A stretch of 64,000 bases of DNA, taken from NCBI GenBank assembly GCA_035578155.1, contig JAPWDM010000059.1, positions 823,501-887,500 on the forward strand. The letters run 5' to 3'. Below are positions 1-11,702 of this stretch, piece by piece. The translations under genes were made by a program, and so were the position numbers. The stretch comes from Brachynemurus nebulosus (taxonomy: Eukaryota > Arthropoda > Insecta > Neuroptera > Myrmeleontidae). Numbering within the stretch: position 1 is the first letter of the stretch; each line of letters opens with the position of its first letter. The notes beneath the pieces are model-generated. The model searched no databases, was not told where the DNA came from, and worked only from the letters and a program-made list of their open reading frames with translations.

Positions 1-489
1 AGTTTAACTATCCCGTCTTGCCCCACTTTCCACAACTACGTAAAAGTTCGCGATAACAAAATATGCTTAAAAAATAAAAGGAAGAGTTCCTTGTTAATAA
101 AAGTTTTAAATTATGTGAATTTAATTACAATTTCACTTATTTATTGTTTGTTTCATATTATTCATTCATTAATCATTATTCATTATTCACAAATGCCTTT
201 GTATTGTCTACAGTGAGTTCTGTGTGTTTATTTATATTACTAACGACAGATTTATTGACTTAATCCTATATTGACTATTTACACAACGTAGAGAAATAAA
301 TTTAATCCAGTCTACTTTGTAATCGAGCTTAAGAAAATTAATCATGATATTTTTTTAATTTAGCTTTCAAATTTCATCTTTCATTAAGTATTTTAATAAA
401 GAATTATTTATCTTCGTTTAGTAATTGTAGTATTAAAGTTGACAACAAACTGAAAAGCATGAGAATTTTGATAAATTTTTACACATTTT
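1..489. other. AT-rich stretch, no gene seen
   Basis: AT-rich DNA with short homopolymer runs. No recognisable coding, RNA or repeat family was found before the foldback repeat at about 490. Confidence 0.6.
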
Positions 490-770
490 ATTTTCACGTA
501 TTACTACACGAGAGGTTCGTATTTTTGTTCGAATAAATTTGGGTTTGTCTAATGAAAATTTGTTGCCTAGCAATTTAACGAGAAAAACTGTCAACTAACA
601 GAAACGCGACAGCGAAGCTGAAGTGTTTTTGGGTTAACAGTTCTTCTAGTTAAATTGTTAGGCAAGAAATTTGAGTTGTAGAAAACACAAATTTATTCAG
701 AAAAAGATATAAAACTCAAGTGGAATACGGTAAGATAATTTAACGAATAAAATAAGTCAGTATAATTATT
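490..770 (+). repeat. Foldback-type dispersed repeat, copy 1
   Basis: About 280 bp that recur in reverse orientation at 60623-60893. Inside are inverted arms at 563-597 (TTGCCTAGCAATTTAACGAG) and 632-665 (ending TTAAATTGTTAGGCAA). They enclose a short loop containing GACAGCGAAGCTGAAG. The two copies share the arms, the loop and long flanks such as GTAGAAAACACAAATTTATT. This is probably a non-autonomous element; no target duplication was identified. Confidence 0.7.
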
Positions 771-828
771 ATTTTATATATTGTTATCGTGGTTTTGAAG
801 CCAGTAAAATTTTTTTGTCGTCTTGACC

Positions 829-1601
829 TACACGGAGAGAAAATTCCTATAAAAATTACTGTGCTCAGCACTACAATCGACGTGTAAAAGGCGAACATAT
901 TAAATTCTGTAAGGTAAAAATATAAAGATTATAATTAATCATAAAAAATTTAAAGGATGGAACGTTCTTTTCGTAATATTATCTCCGTAAAATTTGTAAA
1001 ACAGCACAGTAAAAAGTTCCATTACCGACAAAAAATAATTTTTAAATGTGTTTATTAAAAAAATTCCCATGCTAACATGCTAATAATAGAAAGAAAAAAA
1101 ACAGAAAGAAGGTTGGTTGTGTTGGGATCGCTGTAATGAAATGTACCTCAATCAGCGAGTTACATGGGTTACATGCGAACCATAGGTGTGGACTGTGGAA
1201 GAAACTTTGTCAGACAGCTCGCACCAAGGACCTTGATGCAGCTAGTAGTCAGTTGCTTTTACACTCTCCTAGGATGATGTCATCGTTTAATTCATCTTTT
1301 TGTTATTTACCTATTTTTAGTATATGTATTAGAATTATATTGTTGGCAATCATTTTTGTATACATGTTTTTACAGGTACAGTGCGAGTCAGATGCGCAAA
1401 TGAAAGAGTACGACAACAAGAATTAAACTATAATATACATGCATAAGAGTGTGATAAAAGTTGTGTTAGCACCACATTAAATTTTACCATGCTAGCACAT
1501 ATTTTTTATTTTGGTCGTCGATCGCGCACGGATTATAGGGGAGCATGGTAATTTTTCTGAAATTTTCTCTACAAAAATTATAGGATTTTTCTCTCCGTGT
1601 A
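829..1601 (+). mobile_element. TIR element, CACGGAGAG family, copy 1
   Basis: The ends are TACACGGAGAGAAAATTC and its inverse GATTTTTCTCTCCGTGTA. Other copies lie at 47111-47749 (reversed) and 54820-55634. Shared internal blocks include CACTACAATCGACGTGTAAA near the left end and GCAAATGAAAGAGTACGACA near the right. The start and end dinucleotides suggest a TA target. The 96-codon frame at 1136-1426 lies inside and shows no known domain; similar short frames in the other copies are broken. Probably a non-autonomous cut-and-paste element of about 770 bp. Confidence 0.8.
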
Positions 1602-2456
1602 CAATGAAATGACCAATGAAATGTTTTGTACCATTTTTATCGCTGTAAAAGTCTGCCCTAAGTTTTTTTCATGGTAAACGTGAAAAAACTACAATATTCT
1701 TATGGGACTTGATACATATGAGTTAAATTGTCAAACTTATTGTAATTAAAGACATTCACCTTCTGAAGATGGAAGCATAGGCTTTTTGAAATTAGTATCT
1801 AACGCAATTTTTTAATAAATCTTCTGTCTAAATATTGAAAAATATTTAAAGTTAAATTACTTTGTCAATTTAAACTTTAAATGTTTTTCAATATTTAAAA
1901 TGAAATTTCACATAGTAAATCTCTCAACAGTGAATTATTTAAATCTTCTATTGTTTATTTTTATCCTGATGACTTATTACTCCCCATGTTCCGATTCATT
2001 TCACTATTACAGTCATCTAAACCTTTCTACCTATTTCTTATAACAAAATTCAACTTACATTCTAGCCGTGTAATTTTTTGAAATGTGTTATCCAACTACC
2101 TATCTCAATAAAGGCAAAATATTTCCCGCAATATGTAATAAATTTTAGGATATTAACACAATTCTTTAAAAAAAAAAAGAGCACAAAGTTGCCATAAAAT
2201 ATCGAAATGTTTCGATAAAAGTTATCGGTTTCTAAATATATCGACGATCGGTTAATTTATTTCCAATTTTCAAAAATATTATACATAGTCAACAAATCAT
2301 ACACACAAAATGTCGGTTCACATATGTATACTCGATTTCATAAAAAAACTGGACAAAGTAAAATCCAAGATTATTACATAGAATATTTGAACACATTTGA
2401 AATTGTTGATGAAATTAGAAAGAAATTCTTTTAAATGATCTTGACAAAATTTTGCT
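1602..2456. other. AT-rich stretch with a small hairpin
   Basis: No gene was seen. A near-perfect hairpin has arms of about 30 bp at 1830-1859 and 1868-1897 (AAATATTGAAAAATATTTAA and its inverse), with a loop of about 8 bases. Confidence 0.55.
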
Positions 2457-2460
2457 TTGA

Positions 2461-3140
2461 AGGGGAGAGTCGCCAAAAAAACATCAAAAATCGAACTTTT
2501 TTTATTCAAATAAATATTTTATATACAAATTTTTTTTATACAAATAAATATTTTATCCATAAACTAAATATACAACATTATTTTTACGTATCTTGAGACC
2601 ACAATTTTTTTTTTTTAATTCAAAAATAAGCTGCTCAGTATAAATGGCGTTGAAGTCGACACTGCAAGATTGTTCCACCTTGATGGTTCCGCGCGTTCTG
2701 AAATTCCCAGTGAACCAAAATAAAAAAAAATCAAGAATTTCCTGAAAATATACATATACAGTTATGGCACTAACTAGGATCTAAGAAAAAATAAAAAACC
2801 AGCGAAAAATCGCATTTTGAAAATAAATTTTCAAAAATCACGGTTTTTTCTCGACTATTATAAACAGCCACCATTTTGAAAATATACTACGGAACCAAAA
2901 GACCCTAGTTCCTGCAAAAAATGACGGTATCGAGGAATAATGTGCACTTTGATTTATATCGATACCTCAAACATCTTTTGAAATACACGCGGAACCATAT
3001 CGAAAAACATTAGTAAAATGCGTGCATTCAAATGCCTATAAATTTTTGATCTTTCATTTTTTTTAAATAATATTTTGGGAGAATATTTCTAACATCTTAA
3101 GAAAAAAATCTATTTCTTTTTTTTTTAGCGAATCTCCCCT
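2461..3140. mobile_element. Degenerate TTAA-type MITE with AGGGGAGA ends
   Basis: The left end AGGGGAGAGTCGCCAAAAAA (2461) is matched by the inverse right end TTTTTTAGCGAATCTCCCCT (ending 3140). The flanking target is degenerate (TTGA and CTAA) rather than TTAA. The same end, TTAAGGGGAGCTTCGCTAAA, occurs at 63604. There is no coding capacity. Its age is suggested by TIR mismatches and long A/T runs. Confidence 0.6.
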
Positions 3141-3816
3141 AAATACGTGAGAGATCTTGTAAAAAATTAAACGTTAGACTAAAAATTATCATTCATCGTC
3201 CTGCGGCCAATTCGAATGTTCGTCTACTTTTTTCTGTAATAGTTTATACAATGAACTGAATGTAGCAATACAGTAAGTTAGTGGATAACCTAATAATACA
3301 ACTGAACGATCAATAAACGATATATTTTAAGTGTATTGAACTTCCCGAAAACTTTCCGAGCATGCTTTCCAAAACGCTAACAAAAATGTATTGAGATATC
3401 AATTATGCTTTATTGTACGAGTACATATATGACTTAGTTTCAACTCATTCATAAAATTCAATTTTAAAAAATATAAGTTTACAAAGAAAAGCAACGGACG
3501 AGAATTAGATAATAACTATATTGTTTTTACGAATGACCTATAAGCTAATCGTAATTACAGATAATTACATTTTGTGTTTTTCTATGAAACTCATTATAGG
3601 TTTTTGAACTTATGTTCACGAAACTTTTCAATTATTAAAAAAGAAAATTGGGAAATAAAAAATGCTTTATTAATTTATTAGGTAATAGGCAGTTGAAATA
3701 AATCAAATGAAAATTAATTTTTTTTTAAAAGTATTCGAAATAAAATATTTTCAAAATTTGGTACCCGCAAATATAACTGTTGTCTTTTTATACAATTTCA
3801 TACCTAGAATTTCGTA
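3141..3816. other. AT-rich stretch, nothing recognised
   Basis: No gene, RNA or shared repeat was recognised in this interval. Confidence 0.5.
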
Positions 3817-4680
3817 TTAAGGGAGGAGTTCAAATAAAAAAGCAACTTTTTTATTTATTATTATTTGGCTTGTTGAAATTGTTTTCAAATTAGGGATGGT
3901 TTCAAATAGAAAATTTTGTTTTTGAAACATTCATTACTCTTCCCTGTGGGGGGAGGGGGCCCTTTTTCACAACTTTTTAAGCGTTTACAAGGAACGCCGT
4001 ATCTCAAAAAGTAATGAATATTTTTTAAATATTTTTTCATTATTCTATTCCTAAAGGACCTGTCCATAAAGCTGAGTATGGGTTTCATGTAATTTTAAAA
4101 ATTAACTATAAAATTGTAACCCCAAAGTTCTAAAAATTATAAAACCCAATTTTTTATTAAAAAAAAATGTTTAAAAATAGTTACAATTGTTCAAATGGAA
4201 AAAGCATACTCCACTTTATGCGCAATATGTTTATGAACAAAATTAAAAAAAAATTAAGTCTCTATCTTTTCTAGAACTTGAGATATGATTTTTCTTGTCG
4301 GGAAAAACACAAGTTTTGGGAAACGGTAAAAAACAAAAATAATAACAAAAGAAGCGGTTTACTCACTGTTTATTAAAACGTGTACAAAGGCATACAAATA
4401 AAAGAACATTAATCTCAGTGCATACTATAACTCGTGTACACACCAAAACTAAATATTACTGATCAAATTGTGAGGGGAAGCGAGCGTTATCTAGAAATTA
4501 GCAGCAACTTGGCTGTGCAGCGGCCCACAAATAAATATTTTTCTACTTGAAAAAAAAAATTTTGGGCATGTTTTATATATCACCGTGTTTGTAAAGAACC
4601 GCAGAACGAAATAAAAACAAAAAACGGGATTCGAAAAAAATTAGCTTATTATCCGTTTCTGGCGTGAACTCCCCCCTTAA
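3817..4680. mobile_element. TTAA-flanked MITE with GGGAGGAGTTCA ends
   Basis: TTAA at 3817-3820 is followed by GGGAGGAGTTCA. The inverse TGAACTCCCCCC ends at 4676 and is followed by TTAA at 4677-4680. The element is about 856 bp. The minus-strand frame at 3885-4088 inside it has no recognised domain. TTAA targets are typical of the piggyBac superfamily, but the GGG start is not the usual piggyBac CCC end, so superfamily placement is uncertain. Confidence 0.75.
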
Positions 4681-4839
4681 AAACGGTTGTTTAGATAATC
4701 AATAATTGACGGTTAGCGTTGAACTGGAACGAAAAAAATTTCGATTCAGAGCCCTGATTTATTTTACCCTTGAGACAGTTGTACAACCAATTGTATAATA
4801 GAAAAGAGAGAGAATATAAACTTACATTTTTCTCATACC

Positions 4840-6281
4840 AGCTAGAGCAGCGGTTTCCAAACTTTGTGCACTAACGCCCCCCTCCCTATAAAAATCTTAT
4901 CTCTGTCGCCGCCCTCTTGTAAAAATTTATAAACAATTCGTAAATTAATTTTTTACTGAAAAAACTCATTATCTTTTGCGGACGGCAGGTCTATACGACA
5001 CTTGAGAGGAAACCGTTGATCAGACACGTATTCGATACTTACGCGCTAACATGACTCTGACCGCTTGAGAATTGTTATTGTGAAAATATTACGTACAGTA
5101 GCGAGAAGAAAAATCAGTGTTAAGGGGTTACATGGCTTTTTTTAGCAAAAAAAACTTAATTTATTCCAACTTTTGAGAATTTTGTTCTATTAGTAAATGC
5201 TTATGGCTTGTACTTAAACAAAAAGATTTTAAAAAAATGAAATTTCAACTTTTGACAGTGTTTTAAACAAAAAATTTTGATTTTTGGTAAATATTTTCGT
5301 GTTTTGCATTCATTTGCCACTTGTAAAAAGAGATATGATGAACGGAAACAGTAATTTTCCGTACAAGTACAAGCCGTGAGCATCTACTAATAGAACAAAT
5401 TTTGTTTTTTTATCTTAGGTAGTATTTCAGGAGTTACTGTGCCTACGGCGAAAAATCAGCGATTTTCGAAAACTAGCTGCCAATGGCTTAATTATTTTTA
5501 TTTTCATAAAAATTTTTTTAGTGTCTCAAAATAATAAATATAATAAAATATGCCAAAAATTGAAATAATAGTACAATAAGTAGGAAAAGAGGCTTATTTC
5601 CCACGAATATGAGTTTATTGCGCGAGCCCGCAGGGCGAGTGCAACAATTCAAATGAGTGAAATAAGCTTTTCCCACGCATTTTACACTATACTTTTTCTA
5701 CGAGCACATTTTCTTTCGTAAAATTTAACATAAATAATTAAAATAAAATTTAAATAAGTAGTCAAATTTTTTTAAAATTTATAATGTCAGTGGTAAGATG
5801 TTAAAATTTTTGCCAAAGCATACTTTGAAACTATGGAAACAATCATAAATAATCAACTTAACATATGTATATTTTTAGAATTACATTTATGACATTATAT
5901 ATTAAATCAGACATAGCCAAATTTTTTAATATATTAAGCCGTGCGAAATAATTTCCCATGGCTATTTCCATACAGTGTGGGCAATTGTTAATTTTTTCAT
6001 ATAGTTAGCCGTGCGCAAAATGTTACTTTTAATAGTAGGAGTAGAAAAATTATATTTTCTTATATTATAAAAAAAAAAAAAAAAAAAAAAATTGAAAAAA
6101 TAATGTTTTTTTTTTTTTTTGTTAAATTAGACCCATGCAACTCCTTAATATTTGGTAATTATTTTTGAGCGCTTATTCTTAAAACCACGATTTTATCAAA
6201 ACGAAAACGATATTTGCAATTAACCTGCGCCCCACTGGTGAACGTTGCGCGCCACCCAGTTTGGAAACCGCTGAGCTAGAG
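4840..6281. mobile_element. hAT-like non-autonomous transposon with perfect 8-bp TSD
   Basis: The element spans 4848-6273. It begins CAGCGGTTTCCAAACT and ends with the inverse AGTTTGGAAACCGCTG. It is flanked by the identical 8-bp duplication AGCTAGAG at 4840-4847 and 6274-6281. An 8-bp duplication and a CAGNGGTTNCCAA-type end are hallmarks of hAT elements. No transposase was seen in 1426 bp. A hairpin module with a GC-rich loop lies at about 5583-5690, and two long A and T runs at 6068-6120. The intact duplication supports a single unrearranged insertion. Confidence 0.9.
5583..5690. repeat. Hairpin module with GC-rich loop inside the hAT element
   Basis: The left arm (GGAAAAGAGGCTTATTTCCC) is matched by GTGAAATAAGCTTTTCCCAC about 60 bases on. 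The loop carries GCGCGAGCCCGCAGGGCGAG. The architecture resembles hairpins near 12555, 31050, 34275, 49982 and 55808. Confidence 0.5.
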
Positions 6282-7319
6282 AAATCGAATCTGGTACCTA
6301 TTGTTACTCTGAACTTCTAAGGTAATGAGTTAGATTAGTACGATTCCAGGAGTTTTCGAAAAAGAAACCTGAAGAAATGTCCAAAAATCCAATTAGTATT
6401 TTAGGTAATATAGTTTATCTTCTTATAATAATAGTTTGACTTTCATATTTTAAGTGTCTTTAAGGCGGTTCTCCCGTGATACAGCCTGTTTGTTAAGCAC
6501 TTTTTGAGGAATTTTTTTTGACGAACAGTGAAAAGATGAACTTTGAATTTTTTATCATTTATTTATTACTATTTCAAGAGTATGTAAAACAAATTTGTAA
6601 TAAAAATCTTAATTAGTACGTAAGTTGTACCACTCTGAAGAGACCCTCCTCGAAAAAACGTTCTCAGTCATATTTCGAGAATGGTTTGACCGATTCATTT
6701 GAAATTTATAGGGTCGACTGAAGGTATGGAATCCATAATGCTTTAATCCAAATATTCACTAAATAAAATTTTAAACACTATTTAAACAAGTGTTCAAATT
6801 TGTACCTAATAAATTACTCCATAAGCAATCACTGTTTAAATCAAACGTGTGGGTAGCCAAAATAATAACATTTTATTATTTTGCATGTTGTATATAAAAT
6901 TATAAACACAACATACATCTCCATATATGTACAAAATAGTTTGATTTTGAACCATGACTTAATTTAAAATTTATCGTATTTGACTAATACTCATAAAACC
7001 GAACAAAATTTCAAAAATGTTACATTGTAAAAAGTTTGAAGTATAGTTTCTGTATTCATGAAAGTATTTCGTATATACTTTGGCACATAATTCTGCACAC
7101 TGCATATATATTATGTACATTGCATATTTCATTTTTTAAATTACAACACAACCAACTTACATAAGTACCTATGATATATGTGTTTTGGTACAGTGTGTTC
7201 CAGATATTACTTGCCATAAAATGGAAGAATACAAGATTGAGCATAATATTAAAGGTTATATAGGAGGAATTGATGAAGAATTTTCATATGCATTGACGTA
7301 AAAACCACTTGAAAAATTT
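6282..7319. other. AT-rich stretch, nothing recognised
   Basis: No gene was seen. The frame at 7056-7244 (minus) is AT-biased and has no domain. Confidence 0.5.
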
Positions 7320-7610
7320 CGATAAAACTCTGTGGAGGCCCCGGGGCATTTCTAATTTGGTGGCGCCTCAACACTTTCTGGGTGGAGCCGCTGAGTAGTT
7401 TTGTGGAGACGCCTTTGGAAAATTTCCGAAATTTTTCAATTTTTCCGAAAAAATAGGATTGGCGAACAAAAAAAGCGCCTTATCCTTTCTATTTTATTAT
7501 TCTATTCCTTGATTTTAAGATTTTATTCGATTTTATGGAGGCCCCTATTGTGTGGAGGCGTTGGGGCACGAGCCCAAGTGCCCTTATGTAAGTCCGGTTC
7601 TAATCAAACG
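7320..7610. repeat. GC-richer segment with TGTGGAGGC motifs
   Basis: Degenerate TGTGGAGGCCCC-like motifs recur here: TGTGGAGGCCCC, TGTGGAGACGCC, TATGGAGGCCCC and TGTGGAGGCGTT. The frame at 7401-7643 runs through them and has no known domain. Comparable GC-rich patches lie at 35281-35560 and 36181-36640. This looks like a decayed repeat rather than an exon. Confidence 0.4.
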
Positions 7611-7969
7611 TATATTCATTTAACAGTAAATGAAAACCAATAAAGAAAAACAAACGATTACTTAGGTTACGACAAAAAAGGATAATAATATAGTCTAATT
7701 ACAGAGAAATGGAATATAATTTTAAAATTATTCGCCGGAACTCTGAGATTCCGAAAAGGTTCAAAATTGAAGGTAAGGTTCCAAAGTGTAGAAATCAAAT
7801 ATATTAATATTGCTACTTTCAAATCGTTTAGTGAGCGGAGTGAAGCACTGTTTTATACATCATAAAAAAGTGAATTTTTAAGTAATAGTGTATTATGCAA
7901 CGAGCTCGTAATGATAGCTATTACTAACGAAGATGTACAAACATATAAGGAACTTTAATTATTCAATGC
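7611..7969. other. AT-rich stretch with a dispersed-repeat remnant
   Basis: No gene was seen. About 7885-7933 matches 31015-31075 (shared GTAATGATAGCTATTACT), a remnant of the hairpin repeat at that site. Confidence 0.5.
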
Positions 7970-8340
7970 TCCTATCGCAACATCCTGCATAACATAGCGA
8001 ATTTCCGTTTACAAAAATTAGTTTTTCTCGAAAACTAGTTGACATAGAATAATAGTTTAAAGACCTTTTTTGTGTGATTTTTTCTCCGCGTTTCAATAGT
8101 GTTAAAATTTTTGAATAAGGAGAAATTTTGGAAAAAAGTTAATTTTTTTCACGAAAATTTCCAAAAATAACATGTTTTGGGTATCGGACGTGCCTGGTTA
8201 ACGAACTTGCCATCGGTTTGGGACTTTTGGGAATTTCTGCTATAGTTTTGCACCATTTTATACCAAAGTGATAATGGGCTCAAGTTACCCTAATTTTAAG
8301 GTTATTTTACTGATGTGATAATTTATGGCTTTCTGTAATT
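7970..8340 (+). repeat. Dispersed repeat family R1, copy 1
   Basis: This matches 48104-48475 in reverse orientation over most of its length. Shared blocks include AACATAGCGAATTTCCGTTT (reversed in the other copy), the GTTAACGAACTTG region and TGTGTGATTTTTTCTCC. A more diverged relative lies at 53640-54445 and a short piece at about 58730-58800. No ends with a clear TIR were identified and no protein was recognised. Confidence 0.65.
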
Positions 8341-9398
8341 TATTCCATTATGCACTGCGTCTATGCTGAAGCTTCAATTCTACTGTTTCAAAACTACATT
8401 TTGTTCATTACTGTATTTTATCAAAAACAGCTGCGACTTGAATCGTTACGAAACACGTAGGTAGAGGGAACTATTATACATAAAAATAGAATCAGTATTA
8501 TACATAATTTAGTTTCTATTCAAATATAGCGAAATACCACCGTCTACAAATATCGTTCCAAAAAACGGAAATATTCTCCATATTAAAATAAACATATTTT
8601 CTATTTTTATTGTTTGGGAGTAGCGGAAACATTTTCATCCCACACTGTAATCACTTTTAAATTTTATTATTATATTTACGCAGTATGTGCGAATGGGGTA
8701 ATAAAAATGAAATACATACTTAAAATGCTTATACGAGATACGCCACTGCAATGAACTACATACTTTTGTTAAACTACATGATATTATGTATGTATTACAA
8801 AATACATGGCTAAAGAAAGAGCGCAATATAGTCGTTAAAAATCTAATTTTCTTTTTGCATCGTATTTATTTTCCCGAATAACGCTTTTGATATATAAGTA
8901 TGTACGTTTGCATAGACACAGAGAATTTTTCCTTTTCTTTTTTTCGTGCGGTGGCGAGCGGGTTGGGGGGTATTTTTCGTAAACTTTTTGGCCATGACAT
9001 AGAAATAAATATAATAAAAATTCAATGTGCTAAAAGATAATACATATGAGGAAATATAAACAAGATGTCACTATGATATTTTAACCAGTAATAAAAAAGA
9101 GTCATGCTATTAATTAATCAATTTATATTAAACAGAATAAAGAAATAAATTAGTGAAATCTTCGGTTGTAAAATTATGATGGAGACGCTGAACAATATGT
9201 AGTTAAAAATCGTACATTTTCCCACTGACACAGTTTAATATTTTAACCAAATGAATGCAGTCACTTACCAAAGGCCACAATAGATTCAGATCAATCGTTT
9301 CAGTATTATAAAAGTATAATAAAAGTCAATGCCGTGTCAATGTTAAAAACTGATTAACATAAATAACACTGCGTTACAAAGAAAAAATAAAAATTAAG
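8341..9398. other. AT-rich stretch, nothing recognised
   Basis: No gene or repeat family was recognised. The minus-strand frames at 8635-8826 and 8843-9025 look spurious. Confidence 0.5.
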
Positions 9399-9800
9399 TA
9401 CAGTAAAACCGTCTAGACCCGGACAGGGGGTCTAGGCCCGGACACCTTGCACCAATCTTCAAAGTAAGTAGTTTCTACATTAACCTGCTACAATAAACAT
9501 TTGTTCTTGACGTCATTAGAGAGAGAAAAACATCCTCTAAACAGCTGTACCAATAAAAACTACGAATTTCAAGTTTTACTATCTCATTTTACAGGATTAC
9601 TATTCTCCAGTTTTTCAAAGAAATAAATTGTGTGTCTAACTTAGACATGTAATTTTCGTCATAATTGTCATATTGTTTTAGTTTTGACATGTATGTGTTC
9701 AGAATATTATCGCGCATCATTTAATGATGTTTGAAGTTATATTCGATGTATATATAAAAAAATACATGCTATATACATATATCCGTTTAGACCCGGACCC
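9399..9800 (+). mobile_element. Tigger/pogo-like left end with repeated TCTAGACCCGGAC
   Basis: A TA dinucleotide is followed by CAGTAAAACCGTCTAGACCC, a Tigger/pogo-style start. The core TCTAGACCCGGAC occurs twice in tandem (9411-9442, the second as TCTAGGCCCGGAC) and again as TTTAGACCCGGAC at about 9786. The inverse right end was not found, so the element is truncated or rearranged. Confidence 0.45.
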
Positions 9801-10369
9801 ATCAGTTTGTTACACTATGGCCGCGATTCGCACTGGCTGTAACTTCCACTATCCATACGTTATATTCCCGCCAGAATTACGCGGTTTATGCCTCCTCCTG
9901 GTGTCATATCGCATGTTTACTTCATAGAGAGGCATACTATGGAAATTTAACAAAAATGCCGTTTATTCTCGGAGCCTGTTATTTTTCGCCGCGCGATTCA
10001 TTTATGATGTGGCTGGTGGACAAGAAGCTTTCGGTGAATTTCGTTATAGAAAATTTTGAGATATTGGAAAATGTTTAGCTACCAAAATCCCAAAGGTTCC
10101 GTCTCGGCGTCACTTATGATGGTTGTTTCTTGCTCCTATACATACCTACACTTTTACTCGACAATATTTCCAATAAGAAAACTTTTATACAATTTCTTTA
10201 TACATTTCGCACTATTGAGCGAAACTATGTATTCGAAATATACGAATGGTAGTAAGCCCGTCTTGTCTATACACAGACAGTACAAAAGTTGCGGGTCGGA
10301 ACGAGTATAAATATGTACATAAATAAGAACAACAAAACAGTGCCACTAACGAAATATTCTTTGTACATG
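9801..10369. other. Unassigned stretch
   Basis: The composition is somewhat less AT-rich than the surroundings. The plus frames at 9724-9927 and 10056-10310 have no recognised domain and no supporting splice or start context. Confidence 0.4.
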
Positions 10370-11702
10370 TACAGTAGAATCCCTGTTAACCGGACAGCAG
10401 TGTCACGCAAAAATTTGTCGGGCTAACAGAGGTGTTCGTTTAACAGGGGCAGAGTAAATAATAGCATTAAGTAATGTAGTATTCATAACTAATTTTTAAT
10501 TGAAATTTATTTTTTTAAACTTTTTTAATTCGAAAGTCAATTTTATGAATGAATTTAGGTAGGGGAGACCGGGGTAAAGTAGCTACTCTAAGACAAAAAG
10601 TTGTTTAGATTATTTGTTTGAAAAGAAATACGATTAATAAGTATTTAGCATATAGTTGCTTTAGTGCAGAACCAATAACCATCGATATATCAACAATATC
10701 TTCAAAGGTATTCTTGCAAAGTGACCACTTCACCCCACTATGTGGGGAAAAGTGGCCAGGAGTACCCATTTTAACCCAAAAAGAAATCTTGAAGTAATAA
10801 ACATGTTTATCTACAAAATCAAACTATGTTAGCATCATTAATTATTTAATATCAACGGACGGACAGGAGGGCGGATATTGACGTCTCATCATAAGGGTTC
10901 CTTTATCACATTTTTTCTTGACCACTAAAAACTAATTTCAGGTAATTCTTTTCTTTATAAAATGTAAAGAACTAAATAAAAGTTCTGAATTTAATATAAT
11001 ATGTTAAAATATTCTAAGAATTCAACTTGAGCAGCAATAAGACACACTGACCACATTGCCCCATTATAAGCCTGGCCACTTTACCCAGTTAGACGCCATT
11101 TCGGCAAACCACAACTAATTTTAAGAAAGAATTTTCTGATTTATCGATAACTATTTTATTTTAAAGGTAATTAGACAGAGTTTTTAGCTACCCCAATTAA
11201 AAAACTGTATTCGCAATTAATAAAAAAATTATGCGAATACAACTTAATTTAATTTTATTTAACATTTTGTCTTACCACATAGTTCTCGTAACTATGTTGT
11301 TATACTTTGATTCTGATATTTTTAAACCCCCTACAAATTCACTTTTGACAATTTTTGAACTTTTCTCTAAAATGTTATGAGTTTTGACTGACGATTTGCG
11401 TCTGTTGTTTCTGAGGATGACCGTTTAAACGGTGGAAACTAGTTAAACTTGACTTTTATTTTATTTTTAATTTTATTTCCGTTTTTTGTTTTTGAATTAA
11501 TCATGTGGTGATTTCGATCACTTGAAATTTGCGGGTTTGTCGTTAATTTTTGAACTTTTTGTTCCTTATAATTGTAATTTCCCCGCAGTTGGTTGCGATT
11601 TGTTAATTTGTTAAATAGCATGCCGCATGGTCATAAAACATTTGTCCGCCTATAGGAGCAGTCCAGTTAAGAGAGGTGTCCGTAATCACAGGTTCTACTG
11701 TA
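10370..11702 (+). mobile_element. Tigger/pogo-like element, copy A
   Basis: The element spans 10372-11700 between TA dinucleotides. It begins CAGTAGAATCCCTGTTAACC and ends with the inverse CACAGGTTCTACTG. The same family occurs at 51642-53437, sharing AGAGTAAATAATAGCATTA near the left end and GAGAGGTGTCCG near the right end. CAGTAGAACC-type ends with TA targets are typical of Tigger/pogo elements. No transposase was seen. Relative to copy B it carries extra sequence from about 10561. Confidence 0.8.
10561..11090. mobile_element. Probable insertion inside the Tigger-like copy A
   Basis: Copy B lacks this segment after the shared GAATTTA(A/G)GTA. It starts GGGGAGACCGGGGTAAAGTA and ends near GGCCACTTTACCCAG, with further GTGGCCA and TTCACCCCACTATGTGGGG motifs inside. 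The GGGTAAAGTGGCCA theme at both ends suggests degenerate inverted ends. The boundaries are approximate. Confidence 0.45.

Noticed and set aside
1136..1426. 96-codon frame inside the CACGGAGAG element as a real gene
   Set aside because: The frame is not preserved in the other two copies and lacks any known motif.
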